Origin: DATATB01 sp036268995 | GTDB lineage: Bacteria > Planctomycetota > Planctomycetia > Pirellulales > PNKZ01 | Assembly: GCA_036268995.1 (NCBI GenBank) | Contig: DATATB010000090.1 | Coordinates: 1-64,000, forward strand | Reading direction: 5' to 3' | Length of the DNA stretch: 64,000 nt | Part shown: positions 1 to 8,432 of the stretch, one piece after another | Layout of the letters: each line of letters opens with the position of its first letter | Position numbering within the stretch: position 1 is the stretch's first letter | Position numbers and translations under genes: made by a program | The notes under the pieces: generated by a model | What the model was told of the DNA's origin: nothing | Seen by the model: only the letters and a program-made list of their open reading frames with translations | Databases searched by the model: none

Positions 1-656
1 TTTGGGGTTAAATGCAGCAAGTCCTTCATGATCTCGCGGCTGAGCGTGCCGCTGGATTCGAGGAACTTGTCGCCAATGTCGAGATAGCTGACCATCGAGC
101 CGTCATCGAGGTTCTTGATGATCTGGTTGACCGCCTGGTTCTTCTGACGCAAGGGGTCGTTGGGAGTTTCGCCACGCGGAAAAATCGCCAGCAGCAAGAT
201 CTTGGTCTTGGGCAGCTTCTCGCGCAGTTTGTGTACGATGGCCGTGATCCCGGCTGCCGTGTCCTTGGGCTCGTTGTCGCGGGCGTTGTTCGTGCCGATC
301 ATGACGACGGCGAGCTTGGGGGTGATGCCGTCGATGTTGCCGTGATCGAGCCGCCACAGCACGTGCTGCGTGCGATCGCCGCCAATGCCGGCGTTCATGG
401 CATGGCGCGAGCCGTAGTAATTCTGCCACACGTCCTTGCCATTGCCCTCCCAACCCTGCGTGATCGAGTCGCCGATCATGATCAGGTCGACCTGCCCCTG
501 TTTGGCGCGTTCGTTGATCAGTTCGAAGCGCTTCATCCAGCCCGCCTCGCGCGGCACCGGCTTGACCGTATCGGGCTCGGCCCAGACCTGGGCGGCGGGC
601 AACAGCGCACTGATTAACAAGGCCAACAGCAGCCAACGCGAAGCGGGGCGAGGCAT
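1..656 (-). CDS. SGNH/GDSL-type hydrolase, C-terminus cut by window edge
   Basis: The frame is open from the ATG at 656 to the first base of the window, so about 218 residues are visible. Residues 1-26 form a clean signal peptide ending VWA before EPDT. Block I is IGDSIT with Ser64 as presumed nucleophile; an NAGIGGDRTQHVLWR stretch supplies the block II glycine, MIGTNNARDN is block III, and KDLLHLTPK close to the edge is the block V Asp-x-x-His. The whole catalytic triad is therefore visible. This matches the platelet-activating-factor acetylhydrolase-like GDSL esterases that planctomycetes export, probably acting on acetylated polysaccharides; the substrate is inference. Only the last few residues should be missing. 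Confidence 0.9.
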   Translation of the reverse strand, partial: MPRPASRWLLLALLISALLPAAQVWAEPDTVKPVPREAGWMKRFELINERAKQGQVDLIMIGDSITQGWEGNGKDVWQNYYGSRHAMNAGIGGDRTQHVLWRLDHGNIDGITPKLAVVMIGTNNARDNEPKDTAAGITAIVHKLREKLPKTKILLLAIFPRGETPNDPLRQKNQAVNQIIKNLDDGSMVSYLDIGDKFLESSGTLSREIMKDLLHLTP

Positions 657-998
657 GGGGCGGAACTCCTACATGGCAGGTGGAAGATGGCAGGGGCGGC
701 GGCGTACGCAACCGCTGGGCGTGGCCAGCGAACCGGCACCAGCCTAACTACTGCCGCGCCCAATGCAAGCCGCCCCCAAGCGTCGGCCTGAAGGCGGCCG
801 GTTATGCGGGCAATGGCAATCTCAATGCTGAGGCGTACAATGTTGTGACTGGCAACAACGCCGTCACGATGAATCTGCGGATCATGGAGACTTGGTACCA
901 CGCTTTGCGTGGGAACTGCTGCGAGTGTGGCTCAACTCGTTATCGGCGACCCGGTTGAGTGACCGATTGACCCGACTGGAATTCGGCAGAGGACAATC
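657..998. other. Intergenic, no gene seen
   Basis: This 342-base gap separates the divergent hydrolase and TPR genes and should hold both promoters. I see no convincing -35/-10 pair, repeat or RNA gene. Confidence 0.5.
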
Positions 999-2354
999 AT
1001 GCGATCGTTCAACAGAATGATCATTGCAGCCATTCTCGCCGCTGCCAGTTGTGTGGGCGCGGATGAGCCGAAGCAAGACGCCGATCACGCCGCCCAACTC
1101 AAGGATGCTCGCGAACTCAACGAGCGTGTTCTGAAGCTGTACCAGGCGGGACGCTTCGCCGAGGCCACCGTGCCGGCTGAGCAGGCACTTGCGATTTATG
1201 AAAAAGCTCTGGGCCCGGACGATCCTGAGGTAGGCCGGTGCCTGTTTTTCCTTGCGTCGCTTAACGATTATCAGCGAAAGTACGCGGTCGCGGGGCCGCT
1301 TTTCCAGCGTGCTTTGGCAAATCTCGAAAAAGCCTTTGGCCCCGATCATCCGACGGTGGTCATGTGCCTGTACGGATTGGGCGGAATTCAAAATCACCTA
1401 GGCAAGCAATTGGAGGCCGAAAAGTCGTATGAGCGTGCGTTGCGGATCCAGGAGAAACTCGCTGGCCCGATCGATCGGCAAGTCTTGGACATCGTCAGTG
1501 CGCTAGCTGCTACCTATGCCTCTCTGCGAAAATATCGCGAGGCCGAACCGCTTTTCCGTCGCGCTTTGGCTGGCCAGGAAAAAATGCTTGGCCCAGACGA
1601 CCGCGCTGTTGCCCTCACGCTTGGTCGTATGGCAAACATGGATTCCGCCCAAGGTAAATATGCCGAGGCCAAGCCGCTGCTCGAGCGAGGGATCGCGATC
1701 TTCGAAAAATCCGCGGGCCCCAACGACCTGGGTCTTGCCGACTTCCTCTGGGATCTTGCGTGGCTCAATGTGAAAGAGGGAAAAGGAGCGGTGGCTGAGC
1801 CGCTCGCCCGCCGCGCGCTGTCGATCCGGGAGAAGTCCCTTTCTCCGGATGACATCGACATTGCGGGCAGCCTTAATCATTTGGCGCTCGTCTACACCAG
1901 CGAAAAGAAGTACGCACTTGCTGAGCCTCTGTACCGCCGGGCAGTGGCGATCAAAGAAAAAGCGGTCGGCATTAACACGAACGATCCGTGGCTTGCTTTT
2001 ACGCTTATGAATTTGGCCAATTCCTGCAAGGAATTGGGAAAATATGCCGACGCTGAGGCACTGGACAATCGCGCCTTGGCGATCCTAGAAAAGGCGGCTG
2101 GACCAGACAGCGTCGAGGTGGCCGAAGTCCTTAACAATATGGGCCGTCTGTACGCCGGCCAGAAAAAATACGGACAGGCTGAGCCCCTGTATCGCCGGGC
2201 CGTTGCAATCTTCGAACGAGCCGGCGTCGCGGGACGCCCTGAGCTTGCTGCGGCACTCACCAATTTGGCCGAGCTTTGCGAACAGCAAGGAAGACACGCT
2301 GACGCTGTGCCGCTGCGGCAGCGCGCCGAAGCGATTCGGGCGAAAGCTCCGTAG
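999..2354 (+). CDS. Exported tetratricopeptide-repeat protein (kinesin-light-chain type)
   Basis: The 451-residue product starts with a signal peptide (MRSFNRMIIAAILAAASCVGA); the Cys at the end could make it a lipoprotein although the lipobox is not canonical. The rest is about nine 42-residue TPR units of the TPR_10/TPR_12 kind, each carrying the pattern Y-A-E-A-E-P-L-x-x-R-A-L-A-I-x-E-K-x-x-G-P-D. Such arrays are protein-binding scaffolds; no enzymatic domain is present. An AGAGGA Shine-Dalgarno lies about 6 bases before the ATG. It converges with the next gene with only 28 bases between the stops. The partner is unknown. Confidence 0.88.
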   Translation: MRSFNRMIIAAILAAASCVGADEPKQDADHAAQLKDARELNERVLKLYQAGRFAEATVPAEQALAIYEKALGPDDPEVGRCLFFLASLNDYQRKYAVAGPLFQRALANLEKAFGPDHPTVVMCLYGLGGIQNHLGKQLEAEKSYERALRIQEKLAGPIDRQVLDIVSALAATYASLRKYREAEPLFRRALAGQEKMLGPDDRAVALTLGRMANMDSAQGKYAEAKPLLERGIAIFEKSAGPNDLGLADFLWDLAWLNVKEGKGAVAEPLARRALSIREKSLSPDDIDIAGSLNHLALVYTSEKKYALAEPLYRRAVAIKEKAVGINTNDPWLAFTLMNLANSCKELGKYADAEALDNRALAILEKAAGPDSVEVAEVLNNMGRLYAGQKKYGQAEPLYRRAVAIFERAGVAGRPELAAALTNLAELCEQQGRHADAVPLRQRAEAIRAKAP

Positions 2355-2382
2355 GGTATTTCACGCCGTCCGGCCGGAGGCT

Positions 2383-3585
2383 TCAGTTGACCTGGCGATC
2401 GGGGGCCACGCCGATGATGGGCTGCAAGTACGACGCCCGATGCGGAGCCGGCGGAGCGGTCAATTCCGGCGGTGCTTCCACGGTCTCCAGCCCGCCGTCG
2501 GGCGAGAAGCCGCCTTCGTCGACAAAATTCGCGGCCTCGACGACTTTGCCCGTGCTGGTCCACCAGGTCCAGCGGCCAGTTTGCATGCCCGCCTGGTAAT
2601 CGCCTTGGATCCATTTCTGGCCGTTGGCATGCCACCAGGCCCAGCTGCCGCTCTGTTTGCCGTCGTCGTATTGGCCCTCGATGGCCATTTGGCCGTTGGG
2701 GTGCCACCAGACGAAGTGCCCCGTCGGCTGGTCATTGTGGTAGGCCACCTGCATGGCCGTCTGGCCGTTGCGATAGTACGTCACGAAGCGGCCTTGCCGC
2801 ACGTCGCGGCCTTGCTTGGCGGTCAGCTGCAAGCGGCTGTAGCCGGCCCACCAATCTTCGTCGACCTGCGTGATTTCGCGAGCGAAGAGCACACGGGCTT
2901 CGGTCTTCTTGATGCCCGGCTCGTACCACTCGACCTTGGTGCCCCAGCGACGGCCTTCGATGTATCGTTCGCTGGCCACGAGCTGACTGTCGGGGGTCCA
3001 CTCCGTGAACTCGCCGTCCACCTCGCCGTCGCGGTAATTCACTTCGCGCCATTTGAGGCCATTGGGAAACCACCACACGCTTTTGCCCTGCCGCTTGCCG
3101 TGCACGTACTGCCAGCGAATCACTTCGCGCTGCTGCGCGTCGGTGATCACCCATTTGCCGTGAAGCCGGCCGTCGACGAAAGTGGCCTCCGAGGCAAACG
3201 GTGCCTCGAATTGGCGGCCGATCGGACCGGCGATGAGCTCGGCTTCGCCGGCCTTATAGAACCGCACCCAGGACCCGAAACGCTCGTCGTTGCGATATTG
3301 GCCGACGCCCATGACGCGGCCTTGAGCGTCCCACATCTTCCAAGGGCCGTGATTGAAAAAGTTGCCCTCGACGTCTTGCGCCACGTGACGCTCGATGCGC
3401 AGCGCGCCATTGGCATAGCGCTCGCGAATGACGTCGGTCGTCGCTGCCGCCACGCGGTGCGATGCTCCGGCGGCCTCCACGGCCGACGATTGGCTCTCGC
3501 CGCTCGCGCCGTGCGCGGCGGCCGAAATCCCTAGAATCAATCCGCATGCCACCGGCCGTAAGGCGGGTTTCAACCAGCGCGGCAT
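2383..3585 (-). CDS. Exported MORN-like repeat protein (YwqK-type antitoxin-repeat family)
   Basis: I start the gene at the ATG at 3585, which is preceded by AAGGAG at good spacing and opens a signal peptide (MPRWLKPALRPVACGLILGISAAAHGA); the upstream in-frame extension has no such support. The 400-residue mature part is a chain of about ten 20-25 residue units of the form G-x-W-x-x-W-x-x-N-G-Q-x-x-x-x-x-x-Y-x-x-G. This is the repeat seen in proteins annotated as YwqK-family antitoxin or MORN_2. Despite that name there is no toxin next door, and the signal peptide argues for a periplasmic or surface role. Function unknown. Confidence 0.85.
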   Translation of the reverse strand: MPRWLKPALRPVACGLILGISAAAHGASGESQSSAVEAAGASHRVAAATTDVIRERYANGALRIERHVAQDVEGNFFNHGPWKMWDAQGRVMGVGQYRNDERFGSWVRFYKAGEAELIAGPIGRQFEAPFASEATFVDGRLHGKWVITDAQQREVIRWQYVHGKRQGKSVWWFPNGLKWREVNYRDGEVDGEFTEWTPDSQLVASERYIEGRRWGTKVEWYEPGIKKTEARVLFAREITQVDEDWWAGYSRLQLTAKQGRDVRQGRFVTYYRNGQTAMQVAYHNDQPTGHFVWWHPNGQMAIEGQYDDGKQSGSWAWWHANGQKWIQGDYQAGMQTGRWTWWTSTGKVVEAANFVDEGGFSPDGGLETVEAPPELTAPPAPHRASYLQPIIGVAPDRQVN

Positions 3586-3635
3586 GTGTGAGCTCCTTCT
3601 CTCTGTGCTTTTCCCCAAACTGCGAAATCGACCTG

Positions 3636-3673
3636 CCTGCGCCGGGCCATTGGGTCGAATTGCCCGGCGCAGG
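3636..3673. other. Perfect 12-bp inverted repeat upstream of the MORN-like gene
   Basis: CCTGCGCCGGGC (3636-3647) pairs perfectly with GCCCGGCGCAGG (3662-3673) over a 14-base loop. It lies 51 bases upstream of the start codon at 3585, between that gene and larA, both on the minus strand. It could be a leader hairpin or end larA transcripts; no T-run follows it. Confidence 0.6.
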
Positions 3674-3921
3674 CCTCCCACGCTCTGGCTCGCTGCTTTG
3701 CCAGCAGCGGCCGGCTCGGCCTGCCTGGCTGCGGGAACAGTCCAGGCGGCTCCAAGTCTCCGGAACCAATCATCGACCCCGCACAACCCGCTTTTTATGC
3801 TTTCTAGGAACAGGACTATAGGTCACCCAGCTTTCCCAAATACGCTCTTTAACGACCGTACCGCTCGGACAAGCCCGCGAAGCCCGGTAAAGGCGAAGGG
3901 CGCAGAAGCGGGAGGCGAAGG

Positions 3922-4014
3922 CCCGGTAGCGGAATCCGTGAGGATTCCGAAGCTCGGGGGGAATTCCCATGCTCGCGCGCATCCGTCAGAAGGCTCACGA
4001 CTTACGCTACCGCG
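3922..4014. repeat. REPIN-like element, family A copy 1 (overlaps the larA stop)
   Basis: Two inverted copies of a REP are separated by about 33 bases. The left copy has CGGAATCC / GGATTCCG around GTGA (3930-3949); the right copy (3983-4013) is the inverted version with a few mismatches. The outer GCGGTAGCG of the right copy contains the TAG stop of larA (4007-4009). Confidence 0.75.
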
Positions 4015-5284
4015 CGGCTACTTGGGCCAAGACGTAGGGCCCTTTGGGAATGACAGCAATCGTGGCCGCAGGGCCGTATTCGTCGAGCGCTTGCGACACG
4101 GCCTGCTCGACGCTGGCGGCGCTGGCGATAAACAGCCGGTCGAGCACTTCGGCCGGCAAGCCGTCGCTGACCACGCGCACCTTGGCCTTGCGCCGCACCT
4201 TGGCCAGCTCTTCGAGCTGCCACTGGTCCATCACAAAATAATCGCGGCCCAAAATCCGCTGGCGAAAGGCCTCGAGATTGGCATGCTCGGAAAACAGCCC
4301 TGCGAACTCCGGGCTGCCGATGCCTTCGGTCAAGCTGGCCGCCACCACGATCGTGCCGCCCTGCTTGACGATCGGCAGCGCCCCGGTCATGCCTTTGACC
4401 GCCTGGTAAAACGTCGTGTCCAGCGGATATCCGGCCGCCGAAGTCACGACCACGTCGACCGGTTCGGCCACGTGGTCGGTGACCACCGAGCGCACAAAGG
4501 CCACGCCCTCTTCAAAGGCCGCCTCCATGTCACCGGCCACGAACTTGAGCGGCCGGCGCGCGTCGTCCAGCACCACGTTCACGATAAAATCGCAGCCCGC
4601 CCGGCGCGCAATCCAGGTGTTTTCCTCGTGGACCGGGTTGCCTTCCAGGATGCCGCAATCGGCATTGGGATGTTCGAGGAACTGCGGCCCGTGCCAGACC
4701 CTGACCGTCTCCAGCGCCGCGATGCCTGGGCAGATCAGCTTGCGGCCGCCGGAGAAACCGGCCATCAGATGCGGCTCGATCAACCCGGTGGCAATTTTGA
4801 GATCGGCCTCGACATAGCGGCGATCGATCCAGACCGGCACGCCGCGAGGACTCCTGCCCAAGTGCACGTGCTCGTCCAGACGCTTGCCGTGATGGTTTTC
4901 GATCCGATAGCCGGCGGCGATTTCCGGCCCGAGCATCTCGACCAACTCGGCCCCTTCGTTGGGGCGGTGCAGGCCGGTAGCCACGAGAATCGTGATTCTG
5001 TCGCGCTCGATTCCGGCCGCCTCGAGCGTGGCGAGCATCGGGACCAGGATCAACTGGTTCGGCACCGGCCGCGTAATGTCGCAAACCAGGATACAGGCGC
5101 TCGTGCGACCATGGGCCAGGCTCGCTAGCGGTGGCGTGCCATTGGGCTGCTCGAGGCATGCCGCCAGTGCGGCGGCGGGATCGGCCAGCGGACGGGCGTC
5201 TTTGTAGGCCAGCGTCCGCACGACGTGCCGCTCGGGCAGGTCGACGACCAGCCCCGTTTTGCCATATTCGAGTTTGACGCGCAT
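4007..5284 (-). CDS. larA: Nickel-dependent lactate racemase family protein LarA (DUF2088)
   Basis: The 425-residue protein matches LarA over its full length. LarA uses a nickel-pincer nucleotide covalently tied to a lysine to interconvert D- and L-2-hydroxyacids. The catalytic set is intact: His106 in ATGLHRPN, His172 in IEPH, Lys182 in SGGRKL and His198 in WHGP, each two residues earlier than in the Lactobacillus plantarum enzyme (108/174/184/200). DITRP at 69-73 is another family signature. No larB, larC or larE cofactor genes are in the window, so the cofactor must be made elsewhere. Substrates other than lactate are possible, since the family is broad. Its TAG stop lies inside a dispersed palindromic repeat. 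Confidence 0.9.
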   Translation of the reverse strand: MRVKLEYGKTGLVVDLPERHVVRTLAYKDARPLADPAAALAACLEQPNGTPPLASLAHGRTSACILVCDITRPVPNQLILVPMLATLEAAGIERDRITILVATGLHRPNEGAELVEMLGPEIAAGYRIENHHGKRLDEHVHLGRSPRGVPVWIDRRYVEADLKIATGLIEPHLMAGFSGGRKLICPGIAALETVRVWHGPQFLEHPNADCGILEGNPVHEENTWIARRAGCDFIVNVVLDDARRPLKFVAGDMEAAFEEGVAFVRSVVTDHVAEPVDVVVTSAAGYPLDTTFYQAVKGMTGALPIVKQGGTIVVAASLTEGIGSPEFAGLFSEHANLEAFRQRILGRDYFVMDQWQLEELAKVRRKAKVRVVSDGLPAEVLDRLFIASAASVEQAVSQALDEYGPAATIAVIPKGPYVLAQVAAR

Positions 5285-5344
5285 GGCTTAAAACCAGGCA
5301 GGGAAGCGATGCGCACAAGCGGCAGCAGTTCCCGAAGGATCGCC

Positions 5345-5608
5345 CTACTTCTTGGGCGATTCCTTCTTGGCGGCTTCCTTCTTGGGCGCATCGGCTGCGG
5401 CGGCGGCACCCTCTTCGCCTTCTTCCTTGGCCTTCTTTTTCTTCTTCATCGCCAGCTTGATCACACGGACCTTGGGCAGGCCCAGCGGGCTGCGCCCGTC
5501 CTGCCAGCGATCGGCTTCCTTCAGCTTGGCGATCCGTTCGTCTCGCGTGAGCACACTGCGCGACCGCGCCAGCCCGGCGCGAAGCTGTAAACTTTTGTCC
5601 ATCGTCAC
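5345..5608 (-). CDS. Small basic protein (TIGR04137 type)
   Basis: This 87-residue protein carries the signature of the 'small basic protein' of Planctomycetes, Verrucomicrobia and Chlamydiae: SRSVLTRDERIAKLKE followed by LGLPKVRVIKL, then a lysine tract and a Lys/Ala/Glu-rich tail. The role is not established; a ribosome-linked role has been suspected from its charge. I prefer the GTG at 5608 (start MTMDKSL) because GGAGGG lies 8 bases upstream; the in-frame ATG at 5602 would leave 14 bases. It is useful as a taxonomic marker for this window. Confidence 0.8.
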   Translation of the reverse strand: MTMDKSLQLRAGLARSRSVLTRDERIAKLKEADRWQDGRSPLGLPKVRVIKLAMKKKKKAKEEGEEGAAAAADAPKKEAAKKESPKK

Positions 5609-5749
5609 GGCAAAAACCCTCCGACCGGGTCAATTGGCGGCACGCCCTGCGGCCACCCAGCGCTCCGGCTCATAAACTCAAAAAGGCTGATAATTGATAG
5701 CAGTTTGAGCCCTGCAATATACGGCCGGCGGGCAGAGCGTTCAAGCCGG

Positions 5750-6208
5750 CTATCGCTGCCGCCGGCGAGGTTTGCCGGCGCCGCGGGTCTCGGGCTGCCG
5801 GAGCCGCTCGGCGGATCGTGCAATGTAGCTGGTGACCGCTTCCACTAGCAGGCCGGACCGCGTTTTGCCGTGGTCCGCCGCAAAGCGGTCGACGGTGTCA
5901 AGCACACGCTCGGGGACCGTGATATTGACGCGCACGCTCTTCACACGCAGGTTGTCGGCATCGATCGGCACGGCGGCCCACACCCCGCCACGGTAATCGC
6001 GGTTGCCCTGGTGTTGCTCCATGCTGGTCGGCTCAGGCACCGGCTGGCTGTCCTCGATCAGCCCTTCCAGGTGCATCTCGATCGCTTCGCGAGCATTGCG
6101 GACCGCATCGTCCAGCGTATCGCCGGCCGAAAAGCAGCCGGGCAAATCGGGCACGGTCACGCCGTAGCTCGAGCGCGGATCCTTGTGGATCACGACGGGA
6201 TAGATCAT
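5750..6208 (-). CDS. hicB: HicB-family antitoxin with C-terminal ribbon-helix-helix
   Basis: The 152-residue product begins MIYPVVIHKDPRSSYGVTVPDLPGCFSAG, the degraded RNase-H-like HicB fold that caps the toxin. Around residues 95-130 it has VRVNITVPERVLDTVDRFA, a ribbon-helix-helix DNA-binding segment, so it should also repress its own operon. Its ATG overlaps the hicA stop by four bases (ATGA), giving toxin-first order and translational coupling. The tail is Arg/Pro-rich. The longer upstream frame is the antisense of hicA and is not used. Confidence 0.88.
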   Translation of the reverse strand: MIYPVVIHKDPRSSYGVTVPDLPGCFSAGDTLDDAVRNAREAIEMHLEGLIEDSQPVPEPTSMEQHQGNRDYRGGVWAAVPIDADNLRVKSVRVNITVPERVLDTVDRFAADHGKTRSGLLVEAVTSYIARSAERLRQPETRGAGKPRRRQR

Positions 6209-6396
6209 GGCGGCCAACTCCAACCCGCTTGGCGGTAAATACTTCGCAGGGTTCCGGTTGGGAGCTGCTCGACTGGGTGCGGCACCGTCACTCGCCTCGG
6301 CCGCGTCGCGTGCTTGAACTGGCGGTGGCTCCCGCGGACCCGAACCAAGACCCAGCCCTCTTTTGCCAGTCGCCGGATGACATCCCTGCTGTGCAT
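6205..6396 (-). CDS. hicA: HicA-family mRNA interferase toxin
   Basis: The 63-residue protein starting MHSRDVIRRLAKEG is a double-stranded-RNA-binding-fold HicA. The catalytic histidine is in RGSHRQFKH, followed by the family signature RVTVPHP and LPTGTLRSI. HicA toxins cleave mRNA during translation and are held by HicB. A GTG six codons upstream is possible, but the ATG matches family starts. Adjacent AT-rich sequence (6397-6480) probably holds the promoter. Confidence 0.88.
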   Translation of the reverse strand: MHSRDVIRRLAKEGWVLVRVRGSHRQFKHATRPRRVTVPHPVEQLPTGTLRSIYRQAGWSWPP

Positions 6397-6684
6397 CCAC
6401 CTAATTGTACACACTCAATACACACAAATCAATCTCGCGAAAGAACAGACGATCGTACTCTCCTTCTACTTGCACAAATCTGCTAGCGTCGCTATGCTAG
6501 CGGCCGTTTCCTGCGGGGCCGGTGGCCGCCAGCCGTCGAGCTGTGAATCACGGCGCGACGACTGTTCCTGCCTCGCGGGATGTTGCAGGTCATGGGAGGA
6601 CACTTCGAGCGAAACGCCGGGCCGTGGTCCCTTGTGGGACTGCGGCTGGATCGCCACTTCTTCTCTTTTCCAAGGATGGAAGCC

Positions 6685-6870
6685 ATGCTCATTCTGACGC
6701 GCAAAGCGGGCGAACAGTTGCGGATCGGCGATCAGATCGTGGTCACCGTCCAGCGGGTCGATCGGAACTCAGTTCGGATCGGGATCGAAGCCCCCGGCGA
6801 AGTGCCGATCGTGCGAGGCGAACTGCTAGCCGAAATCAGCGACGCCGCCCTGTCCGCCGAAGTCGGTTAA
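6685..6870 (+). CDS. csrA: Carbon storage regulator CsrA
   Basis: The 61-residue product MLILTRKAGEQLRIGD... is full-length CsrA: N-terminal MLILTRK strand with the RNA-contacting Arg, and IVRGELLAEIS near the C-terminus with the second RNA-binding Arg. It binds GGA motifs in mRNA leaders and changes translation or stability. AAGGA lies 7 bases before this ATG, which favours it over the ATG three codons earlier. In flagellated bacteria csrA is often next to fliW; no fliW is seen here. Confidence 0.93.
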   Translation: MLILTRKAGEQLRIGDQIVVTVQRVDRNSVRIGIEAPGEVPIVRGELLAEISDAALSAEVG

Positions 6871-6897
6871 GCTTCGCTCTGGCATCCGCCCCGCTCG

Positions 6898-7959
6898 TCA
6901 GTCATTGATACCGCGCCGAGAGCGGTAAGACACGCTTTCGCGTCCGCCCGACAGTCCGCTGAGACCGGTCAACGCGTCCTGCATGCCCGGCCGGGGCCGC
7001 GGAGCAGCGGCCTGCGAGCGGCCGGGATGCGTGAGGCCGGAAAACCACACGCTCAGCGCCGAGGGCTTGGCTTCGTACTCGATCGCGGCCACGGTGCTCA
7101 TGCTCAGCGCGGAGCCGGCCATTTGGGCCTGCGCGGCCGCAATTTGCGGGCTGTATTGCGGCGTCATCTGCATGCGATCCAGCCGCCGGGCCAGGCCCTT
7201 GCCCTGTTCGTCGCCGGCCAGGTAAAGACCTACCACCACGTCGGACTGGCCGCACATTTCGAGCTTGTTGACGAGATAATTCTTGCGGTACGCCCGGGCT
7301 TTGCACGACAGCAGGCACCAGTCGCCGCGCCACTGCTTGGGCACGACGAACCAGCAGGTGAACTCCTTGGCCCCTTCGAGCGAGGTTTGCGGCGAGGCCT
7401 TGATCTTGAAGAACACGCCGTGCTCGCCCAGCGTCGTACCGCTGGCCAGCACCAGGTACTTGGCCGGCAGTTGCTTGTACACGCGGTTGGCCACATGGCG
7501 CTTGGTGTCGGTCAACTGGGCATTTACGATCCCGAGATGGCCGATGTTATTGACGCCGACGTTGGCCTGGGCCGTGTCGGTGTGGTCGGCCGTGTCGGTG
7601 GCGTTGATCGGACCCGAGACGTCGGTGCCCAGTTCGGTCTTCGGCGAAAAGTCCGTGACCCGCAGTCGCTTTTCGGGGCTTTCGATCACGACCATCACGT
7701 CTTCCAGGTTTTCTTGCTTGCCTTCCTCGAACAAGATCGAGATGCGGAAGCGGGCTTCGATCACCTTCTCGTTCGGGTTCACGGTCGCGAACTCATCGGT
7801 CGTCACGTCGCGGCATTCCACGGCGCCGGCCGCATCGAATCCGACCCGCGGCATGGTCACCGCCGCTTGCACCGCGGCCGGCAGCAGCGCCGCCAGCACC
7901 AATGCCCGACCACAAACCTTCATCCGCCGACCAAGTGTCAAAATCCATGCCGAAGTCAT
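6898..7959 (-). CDS. Exported protein of unknown function
   Basis: 353 residues with an N-terminal hydrophobic segment (GRALVLAALLPAAVQA) expected to be a signal peptide. AGGA eight bases before the ATG at 7959 supports that start over the Met 12 codons later. The mature region looks mostly beta: alternating hydrophobic stretches, NVGVNNIGHLGIVNAQ, and three cysteines in EFTCWFV and WCLLSCKA. The C-terminal ~80 residues are low-complexity. I do not recognise a domain. It stands alone between convergent csrA and the divergent synthase-like gene. Confidence 0.75.
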   Translation of the reverse strand: MTSAWILTLGRRMKVCGRALVLAALLPAAVQAAVTMPRVGFDAAGAVECRDVTTDEFATVNPNEKVIEARFRISILFEEGKQENLEDVMVVIESPEKRLRVTDFSPKTELGTDVSGPINATDTADHTDTAQANVGVNNIGHLGIVNAQLTDTKRHVANRVYKQLPAKYLVLASGTTLGEHGVFFKIKASPQTSLEGAKEFTCWFVVPKQWRGDWCLLSCKARAYRKNYLVNKLEMCGQSDVVVGLYLAGDEQGKGLARRLDRMQMTPQYSPQIAAAQAQMAGSALSMSTVAAIEYEAKPSALSVWFSGLTHPGRSQAAAPRPRPGMQDALTGLSGLSGGRESVSYRSRRGIND

Positions 7960-8432
7960 ATGTGCATCCTTTCAGACGGTGACGATTTCCGCCTCTGGCA
8001 CTTGCTTCAAGCATTCATTGCTTTTGCTTAGGTTTCCCACCGCGGGACCGGAACGTGCGAAGGTCTTCTTCGCTCGTGTTCATCGTATGGCGAGCGCGAC
8101 TCAAAAAACTTTTGCTGGCGCGCGAGATCCGTCCAGCCAAACCAGTTGCATACTCACGAGCACACTGGACATCTCCGGCCGGCGTGTGACGACCGATAAA
8201 CGTTGTAAATCTTACAAACCTCCGCAAACGTCCACGATTCGGTCTATAGCGATTCGAATGCCAATCACGCACGCTCCGCGCGAACTTGCAGGTCGTGGCC
8301 AAAGTGCCGCAAATCCGGCCGCCGGCGTGAGCTATCGTTGCAGTAGCTGCTGAATTATCTACACACCTGGTGGGCGATAGTCCCCCGCCCGTCTGACTGG
8401 CCGCCACCCGCGTTGAGAGAAACGAGCGCAAC
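7960..8432. other. Intergenic between divergent genes
   Basis: The 473 bases separate two divergently read genes and are relatively AT-rich around 8190-8260. They should hold both promoters. No RNA gene, repeat or convincing ORF is seen. Confidence 0.45.

Noticed and set aside
2383..3585. Reading the MORN-like gene as an antitoxin because of the YwqK family name
   Set aside because: It has a signal peptide, about ten repeats and no toxin partner, so an antitoxin role is not supported.
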